This document shows, piece by piece, positions 9,141 to 18,008 of a DNA stretch of 64,000 bases. Every line of letters starts with the position of its first letter. Position 1 is the first letter of the stretch. Source of the DNA: Phycisphaera sp. (GTDB lineage: Bacteria > Planctomycetota > Phycisphaerae > Phycisphaerales > Phycisphaeraceae); the NCBI GenBank assembly GCA_016125215.1, contig WGMF01000029.1, forward strand, positions 1 through 64,000, read 5' to 3'. A model generated the notes under the pieces. That model ran no database searches, had not been told where the DNA came from, and saw only the letters and a program-made list of their open reading frames with translations. The translations under genes and the position numbers were made by a program.

Positions 9141-10940
9141 TCAGCCGGCGTTGGTGCCGCCCGGGCCGAACGTGATCTTGTCGCTGCCCAGGGCGCCGTG
9201 CTGGTCGCCCAGGCCACCGAGTCCGCCGCTCTGTGGCTGCTTCTTGCCCGCGGCTTTGGTCGAACCACTCTGCGCCTCGGCATCGGGTTCGGCGGTCCAC
9301 TGTGCCCGCTTGAGCGACAGGCCGATCTTCCGGTCCTCGATGTCGACACGCAAGATCTTCACCTCGACATCCTGGCCGGCCTTCACCACGTCCTGCGGGT
9401 TCTCGACCTTGTGGTCGGCCAGTTCGGAGATGTGCAAGAGGCCTTCGAGGTCCTCTTCGAGTTCGACGAAGACGCCGAAGTTGGTGATCTTGGTCACCTT
9501 GCCGTGCACGATCATGCCCGGCTGGTAGTGGCTGGGGATCGCTTCGAGCCACGGGTCCTGCGTGAGTTGCTTGAGGCCCAGGCTTACACGTTGTTTGGCC
9601 TGGTCGACCTCGAGCACGACACACTTGACCGCGTCGCCCTTCTTGAGCAGTTCGTTGGGGTGGGTGAGCTTCTTGGTCCACGACAGGTCGCTCACGTGAA
9701 GCAAACCATCGACGCCCGGCTCGATCTCGACGAACGCGCCGTACGACGCAAGGTTCCGCACCTTGCCCTCGACGACGGTGCCGGGGGGGTATTTCTCCGC
9801 CACGAGGTCCCACGGGTTGACCTCGGTCTGCTTCATGCCCAGCGAGATCTCCTGCTTGTTCTTGTCGATCTCGAGGACGACGACCTCGACCTCCTCGCCG
9901 ATGGAGAGCACCTCGGAGGGGTGGTTGATGCGACGGGTCCACGACATCTCGGAGATGTGCACGAGGCCCTCGACGCCGTCTTCGAGCTTCACGAACGCGC
10001 CGTAGGAGACGATGTTGGTGACCACGCCCTTGATGCGGGTGTTGGCGGGGTACTTGGACTCGATGCCCTCCCACGGGCTGGATTCGAGCTGCTTGAGGCC
10101 CAGGGCGATCTTCTCTTTCTCGCGGTCGACGTTGAGGACCTTGACCTGGACTTCCTGGTCGATCTTGACCATCTCGGACGGGTGGCCGATGCGGCCCCAC
10201 GACATGTCGGTGATGTGCAGCAGGCCGTCGATCCCGCCCAGGTCGATGAACGCGCCGAAGTCGGCGATGTTCTTGACGACGCCCTTGACGGTGTCGCCCT
10301 CTTTGACGTTGCCCAGCAGTTTCTTGCGCATCTCGGCGCGCTGGTCTTCGATGAGCTTGCGCCTTGAGATGACGATGTTCCGCCGCGGCTCGTCGATCTT
10401 GAGGATCTGGGCCTTGATCTTCTTGCCGATGAACTCGCCGATGTCCGCCGGCCTGCGGACGTCCACTTGAGACGCGGGCAAAAAGACCGGCACACCGATG
10501 TCCACGAGCAGGCCGCCCTTGATCTTGCGCATGACCTTGCCCTCGATCTCGTCGCCCTCGTGGGCCTTCTCGATGAGGCGTTCCCAGCCGCGGATGCGGT
10601 CGGCCTTGCGCTTGGAAATTTTCAGTGTGCCCTGGTCGGTCTCCATCTCTTCGAGCAGCACGTCGACGCTGTCGCCGATCTCGACGTCGTCCGGCTCGTC
10701 AAACTCGGAGCGGTCGAGGATGCCCTCGGATTTAAGTCCCACTTCAACGAGGAATCCGTCGCCGGCTTTGCCGATGATCTTGCCCGTGAGGATCGAACCG
10801 GTCTTGAAGTCAACGATCTGGTCGCCGAGGATCGACTCCATGTCCCCGCCGGCCACTTCTTCGCCCAGCGCGTCGGCCACCATCGTGGTCGCTAAATCGT
10901 CGTCGATCTCCAGTTGTGCGATGAGGTTCTTGTCAACCAT
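9141..10940 (-). CDS. rpsA: 30S ribosomal protein S1
   Basis: This 599-residue protein carries six S1 (OB-fold) repeats, the standard layout of ribosomal protein S1, which binds mRNA and aids initiation on structured leaders. Repeats are easily seen as recurrent blocks such as VKNIADFGAFIDLGGIDGLL, VTNIVSYGAFVKLEDGVEGL, VRNLASYGAFVEIEPGVDGL and VTKITNFGVFVELEEDLEGL. The C-terminus is a Gly/Gln-rich tail (about 45 residues) without S1 fold. I chose ATG 10940 (MVDKNLIAQ) as the conserved-looking start; an in-frame ATG lies at 10970. The gene converges on the LacI gene with a shared terminator. Long ORFs on the opposite strand here are composition artefacts. Confidence 0.97.
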   Translation of the reverse strand: MVDKNLIAQLEIDDDLATTMVADALGEEVAGGDMESILGDQIVDFKTGSILTGKIIGKAGDGFLVEVGLKSEGILDRSEFDEPDDVEIGDSVDVLLEEMETDQGTLKISKRKADRIRGWERLIEKAHEGDEIEGKVMRKIKGGLLVDIGVPVFLPASQVDVRRPADIGEFIGKKIKAQILKIDEPRRNIVISRRKLIEDQRAEMRKKLLGNVKEGDTVKGVVKNIADFGAFIDLGGIDGLLHITDMSWGRIGHPSEMVKIDQEVQVKVLNVDREKEKIALGLKQLESSPWEGIESKYPANTRIKGVVTNIVSYGAFVKLEDGVEGLVHISEMSWTRRINHPSEVLSIGEEVEVVVLEIDKNKQEISLGMKQTEVNPWDLVAEKYPPGTVVEGKVRNLASYGAFVEIEPGVDGLLHVSDLSWTKKLTHPNELLKKGDAVKCVVLEVDQAKQRVSLGLKQLTQDPWLEAIPSHYQPGMIVHGKVTKITNFGVFVELEEDLEGLLHISELADHKVENPQDVVKAGQDVEVKILRVDIEDRKIGLSLKRAQWTAEPDAEAQSGSTKAAGKKQPQSGGLGGLGDQHGALGSDKITFGPGGTNAG

Positions 10941-11131
10941 GTGAAATGTTTTCCCTTTGCGTGTGTCCATACCCGGCTGACCGCGCGGCCAGCTCAACGG
11001 GTCACGGCTCAAGGTTTGAGCCGACTGGTGTATGCCTGACCCCACCGACAAGCCGCACGGCTCGTCCCACGGGCGGGGATGGGCGAATCAAACAGTGTAT
11101 CGACAAGGGGGGCAGGGGGCAAAACGGCGAT

Positions 11132-12637
11132 TCAATATTCACTGACAGGCAGGTGCTTGAAGGGGTCGCCCCCGGAAGTTTTGCTGGGGGTGATCTTGCC
11201 GGTCTTATCGAGGGCCAGGGCTTCGATGATCGCGTCGAGGTCGTCGGGGACGGGGATGGGGCGGTTGCTGAGTTTCCCATGCGGGTCGTGGCGGGGGGCT
11301 TGTTCTTGAATAGCCTTCATGTCGACGCCGGTGTGGTACTTGACGGTGGCGTCGGGGTCCTTGAGTTCGTGGCCGGTGAGGATGCAGACGACGCGGTCGG
11401 ACTTGCCGATCACACCCTCGTTGATGAGTTGGTGCGCCCCGGCCACGGACGCGGCGCTGGCCGGCTCGCAGCCAAAGCCGTAGCGCCCGACCATGGCCTT
11501 GTGTTCGAGGATGGTCTGATCATCGACCTGTCGCACGACGCCGTCCATGAAGTCCAGGGCACGCAGGGCCTTGGGGAGGTTGACGGGTCTGCCGATCTCG
11601 ATGGCGCTGGCGAGGGTGTGGGCGTGGGCGTCGCTGGCGTCCTGTTCGCGGTAGTAACTTTTGATTAGGTCAAGGTCGTAGCGTCCGCCGTTCCAGCGCA
11701 GGCCGCGGTTGTTGTAGAGTTCGTAGAGTGGGTTGGCACCGGAGGCCTGGATGATGGCCAGGCGTGGGACGCGGTCGATCAGGCCCAGGCAGTGCAGTTC
11801 GGAGAACGCCTTGCCGAACGCCGAGCAGTTGCCCAGGTTCCCGCCGGGCACGACGACCCAGTCGGGCGCTTCCCACCCCAGCGCTTCGAGGACGCGGTAC
11901 ATGATGGCCTTCTGCCCCTCGAGGCGGAAGGGGTTAACGCTGTTCATCAGGTAGATGCCCAGCTCGGTGCGGTCGACGGCGATCTGTCGGACGCGACGGA
12001 GGCAGGCGTCGAAGTCGCCCTGGATTTGAAGTGTGAGCGCCCCGTAGTCGAGGGCCTGGGAGAGCTTGCCGTAGGCGATCTTTCCAGACCCGATGAACAC
12101 CACCCCCGGAAGTTGAGCCAACGAACTGTACATAGCCAGGGATGCGCTGGTGTTGCCTGTGGAGGCGCAGGCGACGCGCCGGGCGTTGACCATGCGAGCG
12201 TGTGTGAACGCGGCGGCCATGCCGTTGTCTTTGAAGGACCCGGAGGGGTTGAGGCCCTCGTATTGGAGCAGGAGTTTCCCGCCGTGCTGCGTGTCGATGC
12301 CGAGATGTGGGGCCAGAAGATTGGCGTTCTGCAGGTTCGTGCGTCCCTCGCCGATGGTGACGATATCGCGCTGGGTGCGGTAGAAGGGCATCAGTTCACG
12401 GAAGCGCCACACGCCGGAGAAGTCCAGCGCCCCGTCGCCGCCCTCGCCCTTGGTGGCCCAGCGGTGCTCGAAATAGTTGAGCGACTTGGGCGCAGCCAAC
12501 CGCTCCCAGTCGTACTGGATATCGAGCAGCGACTGCTTGCCGTTTTTAGCGCACGCGGGGCAGGAGACGTGGACCTCCTCGACGCTGTAGGTCGCCTTGC
12601 AGTCGGGGTCGATGCACTGTTGAAACGCTCGGCTCAT
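11132..12637 (-). CDS. thrC: Threonine synthase
   Basis: This 501-residue PLP enzyme converts O-phosphohomoserine to threonine. The N-terminus has a zinc-ribbon-like segment ([22 protein letters not shown]), then the fold-type II core. The PLP lysine is in [15 protein letters not shown]; the glycine-rich phosphate loop is near [13 protein letters not shown]. Start ATG 12637 (MSRAFQQC) was preferred over an upstream extension that reads as non-conserved sequence. No other threonine-pathway gene is adjacent. Two copies of the CCCCCGGAAG motif lie inside the gene (11169, 12103), encoding SGG and LPG stretches. Upstream lies a block of intergenic repeats. Confidence 0.93.
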   Translation of the reverse strand: MSRAFQQCIDPDCKATYSVEEVHVSCPACAKNGKQSLLDIQYDWERLAAPKSLNYFEHRWATKGEGGDGALDFSGVWRFRELMPFYRTQRDIVTIGEGRTNLQNANLLAPHLGIDTQHGGKLLLQYEGLNPSGSFKDNGMAAAFTHARMVNARRVACASTGNTSASLAMYSSLAQLPGVVFIGSGKIAYGKLSQALDYGALTLQIQGDFDACLRRVRQIAVDRTELGIYLMNSVNPFRLEGQKAIMYRVLEALGWEAPDWVVVPGGNLGNCSAFGKAFSELHCLGLIDRVPRLAIIQASGANPLYELYNNRGLRWNGGRYDLDLIKSYYREQDASDAHAHTLASAIEIGRPVNLPKALRALDFMDGVVRQVDDQTILEHKAMVGRYGFGCEPASAASVAGAHQLINEGVIGKSDRVVCILTGHELKDPDATVKYHTGVDMKAIQEQAPRHDPHGKLSNRPIPVPDDLDAIIEALALDKTGKITPSKTSGGDPFKHLPVSEY

Positions 12638-12670
12638 GGGAGGGGGATTGTAACAGTTTCGAGGGACAAG

Positions 12671-12900
12671 ACGTTTCACGCCAAACCCGCCAAGAACGCC
12701 AAGTAAGAAGATTGAGATGCAACGCGAATCATCTTGGCTTGAAAAGAGAACACGGGGTCAACGGGGCCGGGGAAGAAACCGCAGATTGCGCAGATGACGC
12801 AGATTTAAGACAGATTTCCCGGTTCATGAATCGGTATCGATCTGTGAAATCTGAGTAATCTGTGGTTTCTGTCTCGCTCTCACGCATTTGTCCGTACCCA
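12671..12900. repeat. Intergenic word-repeat blocks
   Basis: Positions 12676-12712 hold one arm of the TTCACGCCAA...CGCCAAG family. Positions 12780-12872 form an imperfect inverted repeat of the CGCAGATGACGCAGATT family (left arm) with AATCTGAGTAATCTGTGG-like words on the right. Together they fill most of the 338-base gap between thrC and the C26 gene; no coding region is seen. Confidence 0.7.
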
Positions 12901-12975
12901 TGTTGTCCCCGGCTTTGGACTCTCTGTCAGGTTGTCTTGGTCAATCAATGGTAATGCGTGAAGTAAGATGAGTTC

Positions 12976-13704
12976 ATGACCAAGCCCCTGATCGGCATCA
13001 CCGTGGACAACCGCGACAACAGTGCATTGTCAGGGACGTACGAGTGTGCGATTGCGTACCCGCGTGCGGTGGCGGAGGCGGGGGGGGTGGCGGTGTTGTT
13101 GCCGCATTCAACCGATCGCGTGGTGGATTACGTGGACCGTCTGGACGGTTTCATCCTCACCGGCGGCGTCGATCCCCGGATGGAAGTATTCGACAAAATC
13201 ACTCACGCCCAGGCACGCCCGATGGACGCGACTCGTCAAACGTTCGAGCTTGCGCTGCTCGATGCGCTGTGTGATCGACACCCCGGCAAACCGGCGCTCG
13301 GCGTGTGCCTGGGGATGCAGCTCATGGCGCTGCACGCGGGGGGCGACCTCGATCAATTCATGCCGCAGTCGATGGGCAATGACGCGGCGGCCGTCCATCA
13401 GGGCAACAGGCAACACACCGTGACTTTCACCGCGCCGCTGCATAACCACAATCAACTCAAAGCCGAGGGTTGGCCATCCCTCGGCTTTAGCGCACAGATC
13501 ACGTCGTCGCACCGACAATGTGTCAGTCACGCCGGTTCGATGCGGGTCTGTGCCACCGCGCCCGACGGTGTGATCGAAGCCATCGGGGACCCGTCGAGAG
13601 ATTTTTACGTCGGCGTCCAGTGGCACCCGGAGCGCGGGGGCGACGGCCCACTCAGCCTCGGCTTGATCCGCCGGTTTGTTCAGGCAGCGGCCGGTCGTGT
13701 TTAG
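12976..13704 (+). CDS. Gamma-glutamyl-gamma-aminobutyrate hydrolase family (peptidase C26)
   Basis: This 242-residue cytosolic protein is a class I glutamine-amidotransferase-like hydrolase of the PuuD/C26 group, which cleaves gamma-glutamyl amide bonds. The nucleophile elbow is LGVCLGMQLM (about residues 109-118) and the His/Glu pair is VQWHPERG near residue 215; an oxyanion-type FILTGGVDP lies near residue 55. A perfect palindrome at 13459-13488 is translated in frame within a loop after THE HNHNQ segment, an apparent repeat insertion. The 3' end overlaps lspA (opposite strand) by 53 bases. Substrate is not determinable; polyamine or amino-acid catabolism is the family norm. Confidence 0.85.
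   Translation: MTKPLIGITVDNRDNSALSGTYECAIAYPRAVAEAGGVAVLLPHSTDRVVDYVDRLDGFILTGGVDPRMEVFDKITHAQARPMDATRQTFELALLDALCDRHPGKPALGVCLGMQLMALHAGGDLDQFMPQSMGNDAAAVHQGNRQHTVTFTAPLHNHNQLKAEGWPSLGFSAQITSSHRQCVSHAGSMRVCATAPDGVIEAIGDPSRDFYVGVQWHPERGGDGPLSLGLIRRFVQAAAGRV
13459..13488. repeat. Palindromic repeat inside a coding gene
   Basis: AAAGCCGAGGG (13459-13469) and CCCTCGGCTTT (13478-13488) are perfect 11-base arms around an 8-base loop. The element is in frame within the C26 hydrolase, encoding residues around LKAEGWPSLGFS. Confidence 0.85.
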
Positions 13705-14296
13705 GACCGAAGATAACCATCCCGATGAGGATGGCCACACCAGCGAGCAACGCCACGTCCGCAAGGTTGAAGATCCACGGGTAGGCGTCGTCGCTGCCGT
13801 TGGGCCAGTTCCAGCCCCACGGCAACTTCACGCCCGGCAGCATCCAGAACATGTCCCGCACCGCGCCGAACACGATGCGGTCGTAAAGGTTCCCCAGCGC
13901 CCCCGAGAGGATTAGCCCGAGGCAGACGTGGAAGAGCCACGCCTTGCGGTCGCTGGTGTAAAAGACCCGCCCGATCGCGCCGATGGCGACGACACTGACC
14001 AGCACGAGCAACCACCGCTTGTTCTTGGCCAAACCGAAGATCGCGCCGGTGTTGGTGGTGAGTTTCAAACTCAGCACACCGGGGATCAGTGTCGTGGCCT
14101 CGTGCGGGTAGGCCTCCCAGAAGAACGGGTCGTCCGAGTGGCCTTTATCGAGCACCACCGGCTTACCCGCGACATGGGCAAACGTCCACGACTTGATCCC
14201 CAGGTCGGCCGCGAGCGTCACCACGGTGACCGCCAGAAACAGGGCGATGCATCGTCCGCATCGGCCGGCGGGTCGGGGTGGGGCGTCGTCGGGCAT
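13652..14296 (-). CDS. lspA: Lipoprotein signal peptidase (signal peptidase II)
   Basis: This 214-residue inner-membrane aspartyl protease removes signal peptides from diacylated prolipoproteins. Four membrane segments are visible: near residues 15-35, 80-105 (RWLLVLVSVVAIGAIG), 115-135 and 180-200. The catalytic aspartates fit the conserved blocks TTNTGAIFG, GALGNLYDRIVFGAVRDMF (first Asp region) and FNLADVALLAG (second Asp). The protein is longer than the usual 160-170 residues owing to an insertion after the first helix (about residues 40-68). The gene's 3' end overlaps the C26 gene on the opposite strand. Predicted lipoproteins in the window (for example 30303-30779) would be substrates. 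Confidence 0.93.
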   Translation of the reverse strand: MPDDAPPRPAGRCGRCIALFLAVTVVTLAADLGIKSWTFAHVAGKPVVLDKGHSDDPFFWEAYPHEATTLIPGVLSLKLTTNTGAIFGLAKNKRWLLVLVSVVAIGAIGRVFYTSDRKAWLFHVCLGLILSGALGNLYDRIVFGAVRDMFWMLPGVKLPWGWNWPNGSDDAYPWIFNLADVALLAGVAILIGMVIFGPKHDRPLPEQTGGSSRG

Positions 14297-14360
14297 GGGG
14301 TGGGCGTGGGGACTTACAGTTGGTTAGAATCTGCCTTGGACCCTGCAACGGATCATTGGG

Positions 14361-14435
14361 CGTGCCACCGACGGTTTGTCCGCTGGTGAGTGGGTCGTTC
14401 GTTTTTAGCACTGGCGGGCAAGCCGCCAGTGGCAC
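14361..14435. repeat. Double-hairpin repeat, copy 3
   Basis: The right hairpin (GCACTGGCGGGCAAGCCGCC...) is intact; the left (CGTGCCACCGACGGTTTGTC) has several substitutions from the other copies at 2116 and 5642. It lies in the gap between lspA and the DksA-like gene. Confidence 0.75.
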
Positions 14436-14459
14436 CCTTTGGCGGGGCGGTCTGGAAAA

Positions 14460-15293
14460 TCAAGTCGGCTGGCCGCGCTTCTCACGTTCACGGACGACCT
14501 CGATGCAATACTTGGCCCAGGGCTTGGCGTCGAGCCGGGCGCGCGTGATGGGCACCGCGCTTTCGAGGCATACGCCGTAGATGCCTTTCTTGATGCGTTC
14601 CAGGGCCTCGTTGATCTCGCGCAGGAGTTTGCGTTCGGATTCGACGAGGCCGAGCGTGAACTCCTGCTCGTAGTAGTCCGAGCCGATGTCCGCCATGTGG
14701 ACGGGCATGTGGGAGAGGTTGCCGCCGTTGTTCTTGGTGTCGGTCTGGAGCGACTCGACGTCGCCGATGATCTGGGCACGTTTTTCCAGGAGCAGTTGGC
14801 GGTAGTGTTCGAGGTCTTTCTTGGTCAGGCCGGTCTTGACCTTCTTGAGCTGCGCCTCGGTGGGGGAGTCGGGCAGCAGCGGTTCTTCCACAGCCTGCGT
14901 GGAGGCGGAGGCGGGGGCCTTGGCGGGGATGGTGGTCTTGATCATCACCCGGCTGCGGACGACGGGGGTGGTCCTGGGCTTGGCCGGCTCGGTCGTTGCC
15001 GGGGCTGGCGGCGCGGGTTTGTGCGCGACCTTCTTGGTCGGCTTGTTGATCGAAAAAGGCCTGGGCTGGACCTTCTTCTTGGGCTTGGCGGGCTTGGTAG
15101 AAGAACCCTTGGCAACGGGGGCTTTGGATTTGGTCTTGGAAGTCTTTGACGAAGTCTTGGCCACGGATTTCTTGACCACTTTCTTCTTAGAAGCGGGCTT
15201 CGTGGCCGTGCCTTTTTTACCGGTCGCCGACTTGGGCGCGGTCTTATTCGAGGTCTTGGCGGAAGTCTTGCTTGATTTTTTGCTCTTTGCCAA
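14460..15293 (-). CDS. DksA/TraR-like protein with lysine-rich histone H1-like N-terminal tail
   Basis: This 277-residue protein joins two parts. Residues 1 to about 125 are Lys/Ala/Thr/Ser/Pro-rich (KKSSKTSAKTSNKTAPK and similar), like histone H1 or bacterial H1-like tails that bind nucleic acid. Residues from about 150 hold a DksA/TraR-type region: coiled coil (LTKKDLEHYRQLLLEKRAQI) and a finger-like end (YGVCLESAVPITRARLDAKP...YCIEV). Canonical DksA has four cysteines in two CxxC pairs; only the first Cys of each pair remains here, so zinc binding is probably lost or weak. DksA proteins bind the RNA polymerase secondary channel; whether this one does is open. Confidence 0.8.
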   Translation of the reverse strand: MAKSKKSSKTSAKTSNKTAPKSATGKKGTATKPASKKKVVKKSVAKTSSKTSKTKSKAPVAKGSSTKPAKPKKKVQPRPFSINKPTKKVAHKPAPPAPATTEPAKPRTTPVVRSRVMIKTTIPAKAPASASTQAVEEPLLPDSPTEAQLKKVKTGLTKKDLEHYRQLLLEKRAQIIGDVESLQTDTKNNGGNLSHMPVHMADIGSDYYEQEFTLGLVESERKLLREINEALERIKKGIYGVCLESAVPITRARLDAKPWAKYCIEVVREREKRGQPT

Positions 15294-15479
15294 AGCGAAC
15301 GCTCCGTGTTCGTGACCTTCCCGCGGGGTCGGCTTGCCCCGGGCTTGGGGTGGCCATGGCCGGACGGGACATTACGGGGTCCGGACGCGGGAAATGCCGC
15401 ATGGTATCGCACCGTGGGGCGGTCTTCAACTTCGGGAGTCGGATCGGGAAATGGGATCGGTAGCCACACAGGCCCACCG

Positions 15480-16049
15480 TCAATCGCCGTGCCTCTGGCG
15501 CAATCGGGCGCTGGTCCGCAGGAGCAGGTGGACGCGCTCGAACTCGTCGAGCCAGTCGTGGAGCGTGGCGTGCATTTCGTCCTCATCGAAATGCGCCCCG
15601 GGCAGCGGGCAGGCACCGCCGAGCTGCTTGCGAGCGATCGCGCGGTAACGGTTGAGCGTGCGGTCGCCGAACCAGCTCACCAGTTCAAAATCCTCCGCAC
15701 AGAAAACCAGCACCGGCACACGCTTGCCCGCGTTGATGGTGACGTGGGCCTGGAGGTCTTCGTGTTCATCACGGTCGAGCCAGCGCAGGTCGATGGCTCT
15801 GGGGTTGGCCTCGGCGATGCGCTGGATGAGCGGGCACTGCTGGACACAATCGCCGCACCAGATGCCTGATAAGCCGATGACGTTGATCTTGCGTGTGAAT
15901 GATGAGACGAGCGATCGCTGGGCGTCGGTGAGTTTGGCCTGCCCGTAAACGCGGGTCCAGTTTTCACGCTGGGCGTCGGTGCCTGTGGCGAGGTAAGCCG
16001 GGTAAGCCAGGCCCTCGTCGTGTTTGGCTTTGAGGAAGTCGGGTGTCAT
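15480..16049 (-). CDS. Thioredoxin family protein
   Basis: This 189-residue protein has a thioredoxin fold of the Thioredoxin_9-like type. The redox motif is WCGDC (SGIWCGDCVQQCP, about residues 62-74), followed by a third cysteine, and the cis-proline segment is KRVPVLVFCAEDF. The N-terminus (about 50 residues) is an extra helical region. No signal peptide is visible, so it likely acts in the cytosol as a thiol reductase or monitor. It is transcribed away from uvrC, sharing a 90-137 base upstream region. Confidence 0.8.
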   Translation of the reverse strand: MTPDFLKAKHDEGLAYPAYLATGTDAQRENWTRVYGQAKLTDAQRSLVSSFTRKINVIGLSGIWCGDCVQQCPLIQRIAEANPRAIDLRWLDRDEHEDLQAHVTINAGKRVPVLVFCAEDFELVSWFGDRTLNRYRAIARKQLGGACPLPGAHFDEDEMHATLHDWLDEFERVHLLLRTSARLRQRHGD

Positions 16050-16186
16050 GGCGGTGCCTGTTATCGAGAGAGAAGTTTCGTGAGCATAGGCGCGTGACGG
16101 GGCGTGTCAATGTTTTGGCGAGCGGGCTATGATCCCCCGTGCTCAAGTTCTCCCCCAGAATGCAGGTTAGCCGTAAAATCGAGACG

Positions 16187-17527
16187 ATGCCCGAACGCCG
16201 ACCCAAGCTCGATGAACTGCTCGCCAAGGCGCGTTCGTTACCCAAAACGCCGGGCGTCTACCTGATGAAAGACGCGCAGGGCCGGGTGATCTACGTCGGT
16301 AAAGCCGGCAGCCTGCCCAACCGGGTGTCGAGTTACTTCGTGCCGTCCGCCGACCTGGGCGTGCGCAAGACGCAGATGCTCGACCTCGTCGAGGGCTTCG
16401 ACACCATCGAGTGCGAGGGCGAGTGGGAAGCGCTGCTGACCGAGAATCGGCTCATCAAGGACATCCACCCGCGCTTCAACGCCCGCCTGACCGATGACAA
16501 GACCTTCCCCTATCTGGTCATCACGATGCGCGATGATTTTCCGGGGGTCTTCATCACCCGTCAGCCCAACGACGAAGAGTTCCGTGGGGCCAAGGTGCTT
16601 GGGCCGTTCACGAGTGTCTACGCGCTCAAGGAATCGATCGCGCTTTTGCAGCGGGTTTTTAAGTTCCGCACGTGTCACCTTGAGATCCGTGACGACGACG
16701 ATCGGCGTCGATTCTTCCGCCCGTGCCTGTTGTATCCCATCAAGCAATGCACCGGGCCGTGCGCCGCGAAGGTCAGCAAGGAAGCCTACCGTGCGGACAT
16801 CGACCGCTTTGTGCGGTTCATCGAGAGCAAGCGGAGCGTGATGCTGCGCGAGCTTCGACAGGAGATGGCCGAGGCGTCAGCCAAACAGGAATACGAACGC
16901 GCCGCGACACTGCGTGACCAGGTCAAAGCCATCGAAAAACTCGACGAGCGTGGCAAGGCCAAACAGCGCTGGCAACCCGAAGCGGAAGGCTTCTACGCCG
17001 ACCCCCGGAAGGGGTTGGAATCCCTGCGTAAGACGCTGGGCATGGAGGAGCCGATCCGCTGCCTCGAAGCGATCGACATCGCGCACCTGCAGGGCGGCGA
17101 GACGGTGGGATCGAAGGTCTGTTTCGTGGATGGCCGACCGCTCAAGAACGAGTACCGGCGATACAAGATCCAAACAGTGACGAACGATGACTACAGCGCA
17201 ATCAAGGAGGTCGTCTCCCGCCGATACCGCGATGCGGGCGTGGGTCAGGAGCTCTACCCCGACGTGATCCTGATCGACGGCGGGCTGGGCCAACTGCACG
17301 CGGCGATGTCGGTCTTCGAGTCGCTCGATATCAAGCCGCCGATGGTGATCTCACTGGCCAAGAAAGAAGAACTCATCTACACGCAGGCCAGGAGCGAACC
17401 CATTCGGCTGGGCCGTGAGAACCCCGGCCTGCGTCTGTGCCAGGCCATCCGCGACGAGGCCCACCGCTTTGCCCAGCACTACCACCACATCCTGCGCCGC
17501 AAGAAAACGCTCGGGGAGTCGGAGTGA
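16187..17527 (+). CDS. uvrC: UvrC-type excinuclease subunit lacking the C-terminal HhH domain
   Basis: This 446-residue protein is the dual-incision nuclease of nucleotide excision repair. The N-terminal GIY-YIG domain begins PKTPGVYLMKDAQGRVIYVG; the cysteine cluster CRPCLLYPIKQCTGPC-like segment (CLLYPIKQCTGPCAAKV) and UVR coiled motif (QEYERAATLRDQVKAI) follow; the RNase H-like endonuclease half includes AIDIAHLQG, VILIDGGLGQL and RDEAHRFAQHYHHILRRKK. The reading frame stops right there, so the tandem helix-hairpin-helix region (about 130-150 residues) of standard UvrC (near 600 residues) is absent. An intergenic repeat begins at the stop codon, which may have replaced that end. ATG 16187 was chosen; 16160 is an alternative. 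Confidence 0.9.
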   Translation: MPERRPKLDELLAKARSLPKTPGVYLMKDAQGRVIYVGKAGSLPNRVSSYFVPSADLGVRKTQMLDLVEGFDTIECEGEWEALLTENRLIKDIHPRFNARLTDDKTFPYLVITMRDDFPGVFITRQPNDEEFRGAKVLGPFTSVYALKESIALLQRVFKFRTCHLEIRDDDDRRRFFRPCLLYPIKQCTGPCAAKVSKEAYRADIDRFVRFIESKRSVMLRELRQEMAEASAKQEYERAATLRDQVKAIEKLDERGKAKQRWQPEAEGFYADPRKGLESLRKTLGMEEPIRCLEAIDIAHLQGGETVGSKVCFVDGRPLKNEYRRYKIQTVTNDDYSAIKEVVSRRYRDAGVGQELYPDVILIDGGLGQLHAAMSVFESLDIKPPMVISLAKKEELIYTQARSEPIRLGRENPGLRLCQAIRDEAHRFAQHYHHILRRKKTLGESE

Positions 17528-17528
17528 T

Positions 17529-17812
17529 CCACAGATGACGCAGATGACGCAGATTCAAGGCAAGGAACTTCAACACAGAGGACGCAGAGAACGCAGAGAA
17601 GAAGTGGAGAAGAATCGTCATCAAGATGATTTGAAGTGAGCCGGTTTCTAAGCCGGGTTCGAGGCAGACGAAGATGAGCCGAATACATGGGTATTGAATC
17701 AATACACAAAACTTTGTTCCCCCTCTGTGCTCTCTGCGTCCTCTGTGTTGATATCTCGGATCGAATCTGCGAAATCTGCGTCATCTGCGTCATCTGCGGA
17801 TCATCCGCTCTG
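17529..17812. repeat. Nested inverted word-repeats
   Basis: An outer pair of arms uses CGCAGATGACGCAGATT words (17530-17557) and their complement (17763-17805). An inner pair uses CACAGAGGACGCAGAGAA words (17573-17605) and their complement (17722-17752). The inner element thus appears inserted in the outer one. The block starts at the uvrC stop codon. The remainder of the 480-base gap (17813-18008) holds a small ACCGGC/GCCGGT hairpin near 17895 and a CTTCCGGGGG motif at 17987, with no gene. Confidence 0.8.
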
Positions 17813-18008
17813 CCGTCTGCACGGTACTCAAACCATCGATCCTCTCGACCACCCTCTTGGCAATTCCGGGCCTTGCGGGTAATCTTTTGTTGACACCGGC
17901 ATGAGGCCGGTGGGGAGTCCCGAACGGGTGGTGCCGGACGGGTTAGCTCGATAAACCTTGTATCGCTCACGGAAGGCCCGGGGAAACTTCCGGGGGCGGG
18001 GTCCACGG

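Noticed and set aside
9102-10367. Long open frame opposite rpsA (about 420 codons)
   Set aside because: rpsA is certain, and the antisense frame has the repetitive Leu/Asp/Val/Glu look caused by GC-rich third positions.
17880-18008. Possible c-di-GMP riboswitch ahead of the HlyD-like gene
   Set aside because: The leader has small hairpins but not the conserved GEMM core motifs.
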